The position numbers and the translations under genes were made by a program. The notes under the pieces are model-generated. The model was not told where the DNA came from. It saw only the letters and a list, made by a program, of their open reading frames with translations, and ran no database searches. DNA of 64,000 bases from CAVZGO01 sp963774935 (GTDB lineage: Bacteria; Chloroflexota; Anaerolineae; Anaerolineales; UBA4823). Shown one piece after another: positions 1-8,399 of this stretch. How positions within the stretch are numbered: position 1 is the first letter of the stretch; the number at the start of each line of letters is the position of its first letter. The DNA lies in NCBI GenBank assembly GCA_963774935.1, contig CAVZGO010000007.1:434001-498000 (forward strand), in the 5' to 3' direction.

Positions 1-20
1 CAATACTGGTTACCTAACTC

Positions 21-1163
21 TCAAACCTTCCCCTCAAACGCGCGTCTCAGCAGCCCTTGAAACAGCATCTCTGCCTGTCTTTCTGTCTCGCGTTGCTGGA
101 TGCGTAGACGATCGTAGCGACGCACGACGTGTGCAAAAAGATCTTGATTTGCTAGAGGGGGCATAATAGTTTTGATCTTCTTGATGTCTTGAACATTGAC
201 ATGTGGCGATGCAGAGCCACCAACCATTCTCTCAGCTTGTTTATAAATACTATCCAATTCAAGGACAGCCCATAAAAATTCGGGGGTTGCCTTCTGAGGA
301 TCCGCTCTAAATAGCATTATTCGTTGACCAAGACATATTTTCTTATTAGAATTTTCGGGAATTCGTGCAGCATTTCCAAATCGAGCACCTTCACGACAAT
401 AAATCACATCATCTCCCATCGGAGTTCCTCGCTCTATCCTCTTGGCATATTCTTCGTATTCAACATATTTTGTGGTTGACCAGTCAAGGTAACCATTTTG
501 TATATCAGAGCTTCTTACACTTGCATACTCAGTCTCGATTAAAGTATGTATTGGTGTTTCGTGTGGGCAATCCAAGATTGTTTCACACAAATCATTAATA
601 TGCCCGATTTCCCATCTTTTTAAGTTCGTTTCCGGCTCCCCAAACATCTCCACAAACACCGACTGCAAAAACGACTCCCCCAGCTCGCGCGCCGTGCGCC
701 GCAGTTGCCTCAGTCGGTCTGCTTTCGCCAGGATCATCGCGATGCGGCGCTGCTCGGAGTGAGATGGAAGAGGAACAATCATCCTTTCAAGAAAATTTCG
801 ATTTACATGTGGTATTGTCGCCCCAGTACAATTGTCTTGAATTTCCTCGAATTTGCTCCTCAAAAAGTAGCCTAAATATGGACCATAAATAGTATCTTTA
901 TTTGGTCGTAAAATAGCCAGCGTGCTACCTGCATATCCTGTCAACCCGAAACCAATTGTTCCAGCGTTAGCACCATCCCAAGCAATCAGAACATCATTTA
1001 CATTTGCAACAACAGCTTTTTCTACTTGTGCATACTTAGGTTTCCCGCCTGGTCGTAAATCTTCAATTTGCAAATAAGGATACATTTCGGTTTTCGGTTT
1101 GCTAAAAACTTCGTCTGCTTTATTGCCTTTGATAATCGTGACCATTTCGCCAAGTGCTGTCAT
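21..1163 (-). CDS. hsdS: Type I restriction-modification specificity subunit HsdS
   Basis: This is the DNA-recognition subunit of a type I restriction-modification complex and gives HsdM and HsdR their target sequence. The 380 residues have the usual layout. A first target-recognition domain covers about residues 1-134. A central conserved helix with the HSEQRRI motif lies at 135-141 and runs on through about 178. A second recognition domain covers about 180-340, and a C-terminal conserved helix ends in LLRRAFEGKV. The start codon overlaps the hsdM stop as ATGA, so the two are translationally coupled. The recognition domains are visibly AT-rich while the central spacer is GC-rich, as expected for shuffled specificity domains. 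The family call is firm; the target site cannot be read from sequence. Confidence 0.93.
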   Translation of the reverse strand: MTALGEMVTIIKGNKADEVFSKPKTEMYPYLQIEDLRPGGKPKYAQVEKAVVANVNDVLIAWDGANAGTIGFGLTGYAGSTLAILRPNKDTIYGPYLGYFLRSKFEEIQDNCTGATIPHVNRNFLERMIVPLPSHSEQRRIAMILAKADRLRQLRRTARELGESFLQSVFVEMFGEPETNLKRWEIGHINDLCETILDCPHETPIHTLIETEYASVRSSDIQNGYLDWSTTKYVEYEEYAKRIERGTPMGDDVIYCREGARFGNAARIPENSNKKICLGQRIMLFRADPQKATPEFLWAVLELDSIYKQAERMVGGSASPHVNVQDIKKIKTIMPPLANQDLFAHVVRRYDRLRIQQRETERQAEMLFQGLLRRAFEGKV

Positions 1164-2902
1164 TTAAGCAACTCACCTAACTCTTTGATCTCCTCCTTCA
1201 TCACCTGCTCCAGCCGCACCAGCCGCTCCAGCGTTACCTCCGGTTTCTCATAGTACACCTCGTCCGCTTCCACCTGCCGGTAGCGGCTGGCGGACAGGTC
1301 GTATTTATTCGCCTTGACCTGCGCCTTGCTCACCCAGAACTGCCGGCTGAGCTGCGCTATCTCTGCCTGCAGCGGCGCGATCCGCCCCTCCAGCGCCACC
1401 AGCCGCTCCTGCGCCTCCGCCAGCTCCCCTTGCCCAGAATGGGGAGCGGCAACCTGAGCGTAGCTCAGGTCGGTGAGGGACTTAGGCCTGATCGCCGCCT
1501 CAAACCTCAGCCGGTTGATCTCTGCCTGCAGTCCCAACCGCTGCGCCTTGAGCGGCGCCGCCTGCGCTTGAAGCTCCTCCAGGCGCACCTGCCGCGCCTG
1601 CTGGAAGGCGGGCTCGCCGCGCTTCTGCCAGCAGGTCAGCACGTCCGGGATGTCGTTCTCTGCTACCGGCACGCGCTTGTCGTCCAGCGAGTAGCCGTCG
1701 TGCGCCATGTCGTAGAACCAAATCTCGCCCGTCTTTGCCCCGCGCGTGAACAGCAGCACCGCCGTGGATACCCCTGCATAGGGCCGGAATACCCCCGAAG
1801 GCATCGAGATCACCCCGTCCAGCCGGTTTTCTTCGAGTATCTTCTTGCGCAGCGCCACGTGCGCCTTACTGGAGCCAAACAGCACCCCGTCCGGCACGAT
1901 CACCGCGCAGCGCCCGCCCATATCCAGGGCGCGCAGGATCAGGTGCACGAACAGCAGCTCGGTCTTGGTCGTGTCCCCCGGCAGCGTCGGGCTGGCGTCG
2001 CCCTTGTCCACCGCCCCCTTGAAGGGCGGGTTCATCAGGATCACGTCGTACTCGCGCTCGTCGGTGAACGCCTTGGAAAGCGTGTCCATGTAAAAGAACT
2101 GCGGTGAGTCGATCCCGTGCAGCATCAGGTTCATCGAGCCAATCCGCAGCATCGTCATCCCCGAATCGTTGTCGAAGCCGCGCAGGAACCTCTCGGATTT
2201 CATGAACTCCCGCTCGCGCTCATTCAGCCGGTCGCCGATCAGGTGATGCGGTAAGCCCTCTTCGTCGTAAGCCAGGATTTCTACCGAAGTGCCTTTTTCC
2301 AGCACGTACTGGTAGGCGTTCACCAGAAAGCCCGCCGTTCCGCCTGCCAGGTCGCCGATCCGCTCGGTGGGCTTGGGCGCTGCCATCTGCACCATCATGC
2401 GGATGATATGCCGCGGCGTGCGGAACTGCCCGTTGCGCCCCGCCGTGTTCAGCTTGCTCAGCAGGTATTCGTACAGGTCGCCCTGCACGTCCTGGTTCTG
2501 CTGGCTGATCTCCATCTGGTCGATCAGCTTGCAGGCTTCGATCAGCAGGCTCGCCTTGCTGATCTTGCACTCGGCGTTTGCCATGTAGCGCTCGAAAGAG
2601 CTGCCCTGTTCGCCCAGCGTGCGGAACCACGGGAAGATCGTCTCCTTCAGATGGCGCAGCGCCTGGCCCGCTTCGTACTTCGTCCAGTTCTGCCAGCGCA
2701 TCTCAGCCGGGATTCTGCCCGGGTACTCCGCTTCGCGCCGCCGCGCCTGGCGCTCCAGCGCATTTTCGCGGTCGTCCAGGCGCTTCAAGAACAGCAAATA
2801 CGAAAACTGCTCGATCGCGTCCAGCGGGTTGGTCAGCCCGCCCGACCAGAACTTGTCCCACAGCGCGTCCACTTGCGATTTGAGTTTCGGATCAGTCAGC
2901 AT
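1160..2902 (-). CDS. hsdM: Type I restriction-modification methyltransferase HsdM
   Basis: This is the N6-adenine methyltransferase subunit of the type I system. The 580 residues comprise an N-terminal HsdM helical domain (about 1-150), the SAM-dependent fold, and a C-terminal coiled-coil region (about 460-580). The catalytic motif IV is NPPF at residues 291-294. The SAM-binding motif I reads DLAGGTAGFL at 184-193, a variant of the usual DPACGTGGFL with the Pro and Cys replaced. The gene follows vapC by only 3 bases and overlaps hsdS by 4. The coding sequence is much more GC-rich than the housekeeping genes later in the window, which suggests acquisition by transfer. Confidence 0.94.
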   Translation of the reverse strand: MLTDPKLKSQVDALWDKFWSGGLTNPLDAIEQFSYLLFLKRLDDRENALERQARRREAEYPGRIPAEMRWQNWTKYEAGQALRHLKETIFPWFRTLGEQGSSFERYMANAECKISKASLLIEACKLIDQMEISQQNQDVQGDLYEYLLSKLNTAGRNGQFRTPRHIIRMMVQMAAPKPTERIGDLAGGTAGFLVNAYQYVLEKGTSVEILAYDEEGLPHHLIGDRLNEREREFMKSERFLRGFDNDSGMTMLRIGSMNLMLHGIDSPQFFYMDTLSKAFTDEREYDVILMNPPFKGAVDKGDASPTLPGDTTKTELLFVHLILRALDMGGRCAVIVPDGVLFGSSKAHVALRKKILEENRLDGVISMPSGVFRPYAGVSTAVLLFTRGAKTGEIWFYDMAHDGYSLDDKRVPVAENDIPDVLTCWQKRGEPAFQQARQVRLEELQAQAAPLKAQRLGLQAEINRLRFEAAIRPKSLTDLSYAQVAAPHSGQGELAEAQERLVALEGRIAPLQAEIAQLSRQFWVSKAQVKANKYDLSASRYRQVEADEVYYEKPEVTLERLVRLEQVMKEEIKELGELLK

Positions 2903-2905
2903 AGC

Positions 2906-3289
2906 TTATCGATTGGCTTTCTTTTCGATATATTGCACGCCCTCAAGACCTTTGAAGTGCGCGTCCTGGGTCCACAGCGTGGCCTTATAAGCCCTGGCGC
3001 TCGCCAGGATGATGCTGTCTGCCATTGCCAATTTTAATTCGGTCGATAGCAAGGCCGCCTCAATGGCAATTTGCCTGTCTAAATCGATGACGTTTCCCAC
3101 CACCATGCTGCCGGCAGCGTTCAAGGCTCGTGCTTCGCCAAATTCCGTTAGCACTCGCTTGAATACTTCGTACAGGCAGATGGTCGGCGTCACCAGGCTG
3201 TCCGCCTCCTGAATTGGCGCAGCAAAGAAATCGGCATTGACCCCGTCCGTGAGATATTCCAACCACCCAGATGAGTCAACAACGTTCAT
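2906..3289 (-). CDS. vapC: PIN-domain toxin, VapC-type ribonuclease
   Basis: A 127-residue PIN-domain protein. The opening MNVVDSSGWLEYL supplies the first acidic residue of the PIN active site. Further acidic residues follow in the central YEVFKR helix (E41) and in the MADSIILASA segment. PIN toxins of the VapC family are endoribonucleases that cut tRNA or rRNA when freed from their antitoxin. The gene overlaps the upstream AbrB-type antitoxin gene by 4 bases and stops 3 bases before hsdM, so the pair sits inside the restriction-modification operon. Its RNA target cannot be predicted. Confidence 0.87.
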   Translation of the reverse strand: MNVVDSSGWLEYLTDGVNADFFAAPIQEADSLVTPTICLYEVFKRVLTEFGEARALNAAGSMVVGNVIDLDRQIAIEAALLSTELKLAMADSIILASARAYKATLWTQDAHFKGLEGVQYIEKKANR

Positions 3290-3501
3290 TCGCGTTCCTC
3301 ATCTTCTTCTTCACGGATACCTTCGATGTTCAATCCCTTCAGCATCCCACGTGCCTCTTCGATAGGCGGCACGATTACCACCCGTAAAGTCCCCTGATAA
3401 GGGATAAAGGCCAGCTTTTGCCCGGGCTTTAAGTTGAATTTTTCCCGCACTTCGCGCGGTATAACCACCTGGAACTTGGATGAAATAGTTACTGCTTCCA
3501 T
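3286..3501 (-). CDS. vapB: AbrB/SpoVT-type antitoxin partner of VapC
   Basis: A 71-residue protein with an N-terminal swapped-hairpin AbrB DNA-binding domain. The pattern is TISSKFQVVIPREVREKF followed by KPGQKLAF, typical of MazE/AbrB/VapB proteins. The tail is very acidic (EEDEERE) and probably wraps the toxin. It is the first gene of the vapBC pair and overlaps vapC by 4 bases. A 114-base gap separates it from the upstream hsdR, the only sizeable gap in the island. A separate promoter and autoregulation site could therefore lie at 3502-3615. The name vapB is by family and context. Confidence 0.87.
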   Translation of the reverse strand: MEAVTISSKFQVVIPREVREKFNLKPGQKLAFIPYQGTLRVVIVPPIEEARGMLKGLNIEGIREEEDEERE

Positions 3502-3615
3502 CGCTTTACGTCTCCTTATCGAACAGATAATGTAAGACGATTATATCACCTTGTTAATTAATTGTCTTTTGATTCGCTAATGCATAAAATTGTTTCCACC
3601 GCTTGGAAGGGTTTG

Positions 3616-6354
3616 TCAGACCTCTAACCCCTGGGTGAAATGGATCAATTCAGAAACCTCGTTGGGCGAAAACCAGCGCTCTACCACATCCACGCCGAAT
3701 TTGTCGAACGGCGCCTCGTACAAATCGGCGGTCTCCAGGCGCCGCTTCTGCAGGAACACGCTCTGCACCGCCCGCAGAAAGCGGATCTGGTCGCCATTGT
3801 ACGGGTGGGCTGCGATGAACTGCAGGAATTGGTGCTGCACCACCTCGCCGTAGCCCGGGATGGCATCTACCGCCAGCACCAGGCGCAGGAAGTCCAGGAA
3901 GCTATCCGCCTGCACCCCGTACGCCCGGCGGATGTTCTGCGGCGTCAGCTCCAGCGCGCTCCCCGCCAGCTCTGAGCGCAGCACGCGCTCCAGGTCGAGC
4001 AGCGCCAAATCGTCCGGGGTCTCGCCCCGCCCGATTGCTTGCAGCGCCGGGTGGCTTTCCACAATCGCCAGGATGCGCGCTTCCACCCGCAGGCGGTATT
4101 CTTTGACGTACACCTGCTCGCCGCTCTGCGTCAGCAGGATGTAGCCGCTCAGGTCGATCCGGTCGGGCAGGTCCAGCATCAGGAAGTTGTTCACTCGCCG
4201 CCGGTTTTTCATCTGCGGCGCCAGCCCGGCTGCGATCTGGCTGAGCTCGGCAGGCTTTGCCTGGGCCAGGTTGTTGGGCGTGCACTGCCGCACCAGCGGC
4301 GCCAGCGCAGGGTCCTCGGTGACGAATTCTGGCAGGCTGGCGGCGTCCTCCACAATCGACTGCACCAGGGCGCTCGCCTCCCTGCCTGTGCGCTGCGCCA
4401 GCTTCAAGCGCTCGATCTTGTGCTGGAAGGTCTCCGCTGGCACGTCCACCTCCGCCGCCAGGCGCAGCAGCGGGCCGACCTTCAGGCGCAGAAAATCGAT
4501 CTTAGACGGGATCAGGTAGCCCCAAAACGCCTCGCCGAAGGCTTCTTCGATCTCGGGCAGCACCCGCCGCACCGAGAACGATTCTTTGGGGATGCGGTTG
4601 ACCTGCGCCAGCAGGTCACCGGTCACCTGCTGGCAGCCGGGGTCGTTTTGCTCGCCCAGGTAGGTCTCCAGCAGCTTCAGGCGCGTGTTGAACAGCGCCA
4701 CCAGCACCGGCAGCTCCTGCCTCAGCGCCTCCTCGGGCGCCTTGTTGAAATCGTTCTCCCAGAAGTCGATCACCAGGAATTCCTGCTTGCTCCCGCCCGG
4801 CAGCCGCTCGGGGAACCGGCAGGCCGCGTTCGAGCGCGTGCCCCGCCCGATCATCTGCTCCAGCTTGATGCGTGACTGCACCGGTTTCATGAATACCAGG
4901 TTGACCACCTCCGGCACGTCGATGCCGGTGTCCAGCATATCCACCGAAATGGCGATGCGCGGCAGCTCTTCCTGTTTAAAGCGCTTTACCAGTTGGCCGC
5001 GGTACTCGGATTTATACGTGATCACCCGCGCCAGGTTGGGAAACTGCGGGTACATTTCGTCGAAGGTATCTTGCAGCCGCAGGGCATGCTCCTGGGTCAT
5101 TGCAAAAACAATCGTCTTACCGGGTAGCTGCCCGGACTGGTCATAGAAGCACTGCCCCATAATTTCTTCCCACTGCCGGCGCAGCGTGTCCTTGTTGCTG
5201 ACGTCTTTCTCGAGCTGCGTGCCTTCGAAATCGATCTCGTCCGGGTCAAAGCCCTGCTCGATCAATTGGTTGCGGTCTTCGTCGCTCAGGTCGATGCCGC
5301 GGATACCCTGGCGCTGGAAGTGGGTTTGCGCTGCGTACAGGGTGTAATCCACCAGGTAGCCTTCTTCGATCGCCTGCTTGTAAAGATACAGGAAGGTCGG
5401 CTTGCCATCCCCGCAGTCGAAGACCCGGAAGGTGTCCCGGTCGATGAACTGCGCTGGTGTGGCGGTCAGCCCGATCATCCGCCCGTCGAAGTACTGCAGC
5501 ACTTCGTTGAACTTGTTGAAAATCGAGCGGTGCACTTCGTCGAAAATGATCAGGTCGAAAAAAGCCGGCGAGAACTGCTCGAAGCACTGGCTGAGGGTCT
5601 GCAGGGTCACTGCATACAGCCGCTTGGTCTTATCAATCGTGTGTGAGTAGATCCGGTCGCACGGCTCGTTTGGCAGGAACTTCTCGAAGCCGTCCGTCTT
5701 GGCCTGCTCCACCAGCGCGTCGCGGTCTGCCACGAACAGGATCGTGCGCGCCTGGTTGGCACGCAGAAAAACGTCGATAATCGACATGGTGGTGCGCGTC
5801 TTGCCCGTGCCGGTCGCCATCACAAGCAGCGCCTTGCGTTTTCCCGCATCGAACGCTTCGCACACCCGCCGCACCGCTTCATGCTGGTAGGGTCGGTCGG
5901 TGATGCGGTTGTCGATAGCAATGCTGCTGAGCGGTTTCTGCTGCTGGCGCAGGAACAGCAGCCGCTCCAGGTCATCCGGGGTGGCAAAGCCGTACACCAT
6001 CCGCTTGGGCGCTGCGCCCGCATCCAGGAAATAAATATCTGTCCCGTTTGCCAGGTAAGCGAAGGGTTGGAAGCTCTGGTGCTTATGGATCTCGGCTACG
6101 TAGTGCTCCGCCTGCTGCTGCGCCAGGCGCGGGTCGTGGCTGGTGCGCTTGGCTTCCACCACCGCGATCACCTCACCGTTAGCCCGGTACAGGCAGTAAT
6201 CCGTCACCCCGTTCCACGGCTCCTGGTCGTAGCCATCCACCGGAATCTCGATCCCCACCTGGGCGTGATTCCTCAAGTTCCACCCCGCCCGTTCCAGCGC
6301 CGGATCGATCATCTCCTTGCGCGTCTCTGCTTCCGAAATTCTACGCATGCCCAT
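3616..6354 (-). CDS. hsdR: Type I restriction endonuclease subunit HsdR (helicase/nuclease)
   Basis: This is the motor and nuclease subunit of the type I system, using ATP to translocate DNA before cleavage. The 912 residues have an N-terminal PD-(D/E)XK-type nuclease domain with D52 and the VEAKR motif at 66-70. A superfamily 2 helicase core follows, with Walker A ATGTGKT at 180-186, DEVH at 272-275 and motif III TATPAQ at about 298. The C-terminal part resembles the EcoEI R-subunit tail. The start overlaps the 3-prime end of the AbiEii-like gene by 14 bases. A second ATG lies two codons in. The gene is GC-rich like hsdM. vapBC lies between it and hsdM. Confidence 0.94.
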   Translation of the reverse strand: MGMRRISEAETRKEMIDPALERAGWNLRNHAQVGIEIPVDGYDQEPWNGVTDYCLYRANGEVIAVVEAKRTSHDPRLAQQQAEHYVAEIHKHQSFQPFAYLANGTDIYFLDAGAAPKRMVYGFATPDDLERLLFLRQQQKPLSSIAIDNRITDRPYQHEAVRRVCEAFDAGKRKALLVMATGTGKTRTTMSIIDVFLRANQARTILFVADRDALVEQAKTDGFEKFLPNEPCDRIYSHTIDKTKRLYAVTLQTLSQCFEQFSPAFFDLIIFDEVHRSIFNKFNEVLQYFDGRMIGLTATPAQFIDRDTFRVFDCGDGKPTFLYLYKQAIEEGYLVDYTLYAAQTHFQRQGIRGIDLSDEDRNQLIEQGFDPDEIDFEGTQLEKDVSNKDTLRRQWEEIMGQCFYDQSGQLPGKTIVFAMTQEHALRLQDTFDEMYPQFPNLARVITYKSEYRGQLVKRFKQEELPRIAISVDMLDTGIDVPEVVNLVFMKPVQSRIKLEQMIGRGTRSNAACRFPERLPGGSKQEFLVIDFWENDFNKAPEEALRQELPVLVALFNTRLKLLETYLGEQNDPGCQQVTGDLLAQVNRIPKESFSVRRVLPEIEEAFGEAFWGYLIPSKIDFLRLKVGPLLRLAAEVDVPAETFQHKIERLKLAQRTGREASALVQSIVEDAASLPEFVTEDPALAPLVRQCTPNNLAQAKPAELSQIAAGLAPQMKNRRRVNNFLMLDLPDRIDLSGYILLTQSGEQVYVKEYRLRVEARILAIVESHPALQAIGRGETPDDLALLDLERVLRSELAGSALELTPQNIRRAYGVQADSFLDFLRLVLAVDAIPGYGEVVQHQFLQFIAAHPYNGDQIRFLRAVQSVFLQKRRLETADLYEAPFDKFGVDVVERWFSPNEVSELIHFTQGLEV

Positions 6355-7162
6355 CTTCTCCCACCACCCGCTCCAGGTTCTCCTTCGTCAGCAATCCCAG
6401 GTCAAACCCCGGCTCGACAAACGGGCGCACATCCGCCCGGATGCTCTCCCAATCCAGGTCGCCCAGGCGCTCGTTCACCCGTGACCGCCAGTTGGCTTCG
6501 GTCAGCAGCCCTCCCTGCCAGCTCGTTTGCGCCAGGGCGTTGTTGAGCAGCACCAGGTTGGGCGGCGGCCAGGCCGGGTCGCTCAGGTACCAGAGCAGGT
6601 CGAATAGATCGCGCCCCTTGGTGTAAGGTCGTTGTAAGATCGCGTGCAGCTTTCCTGAAAGCAGCGAGGCCTTGTCGTGATGCTGGAGCTGGAGCACGAA
6701 ATAACGCCGCACCACGCTGGTGGTCAGTCCCGCACCGGCTGGCGGGTGGGTATCCACTTCCAGCTTGATCGCCAGCACTTCGCTGCGCTGTCCGGACAAG
6801 CCAAGCTCGTAAAGCAAGCCGGGGAAGCGCACAAAGGCGCTGTGGACCGCCTTTTGATCGTTGATCTTTAATTCAACAGGATAACCTTCTGGCATCAATT
6901 CGGCCCGGATGGCCTGCAAATAGCCGCGGAAATCGTAGGCAGCCGGTTCGCCGCCTTCCAGGGCAAAATCCAGGTCTTCAGAGTAGCGCCCGTGGCCGTA
7001 CAGGAAGCGCAAGGCTGTGCCGCCGTGAAAAGCCAGCGGCATCATTGCCCCTGCCCGCTGCAGTGCGGCCAAAATGCGCGCCTGCAGGTACTCACGCGCC
7101 AGGTTGCGCCCCTGCGCTGGCGTGCTCGCCTGCCGCACCAGCTCAGCCAGGTGCTCTTTCAT
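6341..7162 (-). CDS. AbiEii/AbiGii-type nucleotidyltransferase toxin
   Basis: A 273-residue nucleotidyltransferase of the AbiEii family, the toxin of type IV toxin-antitoxin and abortive-infection modules. Diagnostic motifs are GGTALRFLYG at 47-56 and SEDLDF at 61-66, matching the G(G)T...R.S.DLDF signature. Known family members transfer nucleotides to targets such as tRNA and block growth, stopping phage spread. The gene overlaps its antitoxin partner upstream by 4 bases and hsdR downstream by 14, so abortive infection and restriction are likely co-transcribed. The native target is unknown. Confidence 0.92.
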   Translation of the reverse strand: MKEHLAELVRQASTPAQGRNLAREYLQARILAALQRAGAMMPLAFHGGTALRFLYGHGRYSEDLDFALEGGEPAAYDFRGYLQAIRAELMPEGYPVELKINDQKAVHSAFVRFPGLLYELGLSGQRSEVLAIKLEVDTHPPAGAGLTTSVVRRYFVLQLQHHDKASLLSGKLHAILQRPYTKGRDLFDLLWYLSDPAWPPPNLVLLNNALAQTSWQGGLLTEANWRSRVNERLGDLDWESIRADVRPFVEPGFDLGLLTKENLERVVGEDGHA

Positions 7163-7809
7163 AATGGCTCATACTCCTGGGCTTCCGCTTCAGCCAGGCG
7201 CAGGATCGCCTGGACGGCTCGGCGCAGCTTGGGCGTGTTGAATCCTTCAGCTTGCTTTTGCAGCGCTTCCAAGTCCAATCTTTCCAGGTTCTGCAGCCGC
7301 AGTTCGCGCAGGTAGTCGGGATGATCCCCTCCAGGCTGCAGATACACCAGGTCAAGCAGGGCCTTTTCCGGAGTCGCGACGAGCGCATGCTGGCTTGGCT
7401 GCATGCGGTTCAGGTCGATCATGCGGTATCCGCTCAGCAGGTTTTGCTTGACGTGCCGGAACTCGAACACGCCCAGGGGTGTTTCCCAGCGCCCTGGGCG
7501 GCCGGTGGTTGCACTGAGGGTGGCGTGCACAATATCCGGGATCAGCCCGTAAAAAGCCAGCGCCGTCTGGCAGCTCACGTAGGATGCCCGCTGCAGTTGG
7601 TTGGCGATTAAAAAAGGGTGCGGCTTCACCTTCTGGTAAGGCGGCGCCAGGGCATACAGCCCACGCCGCAGCTGGTACAACCGCCCACTTTTTGTCCAGC
7701 GCGTGAGCTGCAGCCGCACGATGTCCGGGTTCACCTTTCCCGCCAGCAGCATCGCGGTTTCAAATACCGGCTCGTCGCCGATCAGTTCCAGCAAACTTTC
7801 GAATTCCAT
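7159..7809 (-). CDS. AbiEi-type antitoxin / transcriptional repressor
   Basis: A 216-residue protein with an N-terminal winged-helix region and the C-terminal motif PEKALLDLVYL typical of AbiEi antitoxins. AbiEi proteins counter AbiEii and repress their own promoter. This is the first gene of the minus-strand defence operon and overlaps abiEii by 4 bases. AT-rich DNA just upstream (7810-7850) probably holds the promoter; a short inverted pair TAGCATACATGCTA occurs at 7820-7833 and could be an AbiEi operator. Confidence 0.88.
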   Translation of the reverse strand: MEFESLLELIGDEPVFETAMLLAGKVNPDIVRLQLTRWTKSGRLYQLRRGLYALAPPYQKVKPHPFLIANQLQRASYVSCQTALAFYGLIPDIVHATLSATTGRPGRWETPLGVFEFRHVKQNLLSGYRMIDLNRMQPSQHALVATPEKALLDLVYLQPGGDHPDYLRELRLQNLERLDLEALQKQAEGFNTPKLRRAVQAILRLAEAEAQEYEPL

Positions 7810-7977
7810 ATCGAAATACTAGCATACATGCTAAATTAATGCAATAAAACCAGCATAAACTTCTCGATTCTAAAACAACTTGGGGGTCTGGGCTCAGTTG
7901 CGCAAGCTCCAGCCTGAACGCTAAGCTTGAGCCTGATCACCCTATGATTTCACGATACGAGCTGTATTTACTCGGGG

Positions 7978-8020
7978 TCTGGGGGAATGTGAGCGGTTTC
8001 ACCGCTCACATTCCCCCAGA
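7978..8020. repeat. Perfect 20-bp inverted repeat (hairpin)
   Basis: The arms are 7978-7997 and 8001-8020 with a 3-base loop TTC. The left arm begins TCTGGGGGAATGTGAGCGGT and the right arm is its exact reverse complement. There is no flanking T-run, so it does not look like an ordinary terminator. It is followed 8 bases later by a second, unrelated hairpin. Confidence 0.9.
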
Positions 8021-8028
8021 ATCCTCTA

Positions 8029-8082
8029 AAAGCCCATTCCATGGGTGCTGAGCGATAGCACAGCACCCATGGAATGGGCTTT
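8029..8082. repeat. 22-bp inverted repeat (hairpin)
   Basis: The arms are 8029-8050 and 8061-8082 with a 10-base loop. The stem contains AAAGCCCATTCCATGGGTGC and its exact complement. It lies directly after the hairpin at 7978-8020. The sequence differs from that hairpin, so they are two separate elements, perhaps REP- or MITE-like. Confidence 0.88.
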
Positions 8083-8156
8083 AGAAACCAATGTTTTTAT
8101 CTGCTATACTACAAGGGTGATCGAGCTTAACGCGACCACCCAAAGGAAAGGCACAT

Positions 8157-8381
8157 ATGGCCGACATCAAATTTGAAATCGTCAAAAAGATTGGAATTCT
8201 CTCCAAATCCAGCAAAGGCTGGGCAAAGGAGCTGAACCTGGTCTCCTGGAACGACCGTGAGCCAAAGTACGACATCCGTGAATGGTCGCCGGATGGGCAG
8301 ACCATGGGCAAGGGGGTAACCCTGACAAAGGACGAATTGGCAGCCCTGCGGGAGTTAATGAAGGATCTGGATCTGGAGTAA
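8157..8381 (+). CDS. PC4/YdbC-like single-stranded DNA-binding protein
   Basis: A 74-residue protein resembling the YdbC/PC4 transcriptional-coactivator fold. It has a beta-rich core (FEIVKKIGILS, AKELNLVSWN, YDIREW) and a C-terminal amphipathic helix (TKDELAALRELMKDL). Bacterial PC4-like proteins bind single-stranded DNA as dimers. The ATG at 8157 follows a fair ribosome-binding site (AAAGGAAAGG). Its stop is 18 bases from the convergent end of the broken LysM gene. The role is inferred from fold only. Confidence 0.8.
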   Translation: MADIKFEIVKKIGILSKSSKGWAKELNLVSWNDREPKYDIREWSPDGQTMGKGVTLTKDELAALRELMKDLDLE

Positions 8382-8399
8382 ATGGGTTTTGGTTATTTG

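Larger units (their letters stand above)
7810..8156. other. Intergenic region between defence island and PC4-like gene
   Basis: No gene is seen in these 347 bases. The left part is the presumed promoter of the AbiE operon. The right half contains two large perfect or near-perfect hairpins listed separately. The last 60 bases carry TATACT near 8105, a possible -10 element for the PC4-like gene. Confidence 0.6.

Noticed and set aside
1430..2107. Long plus-strand frame opposite hsdM
   Set aside because: Shadow of a GC-rich gene whose real frame is certain.
1..7809. Prophage or integrative element
   Set aside because: No integrase, phage structural genes or att repeats are visible; only defence genes.
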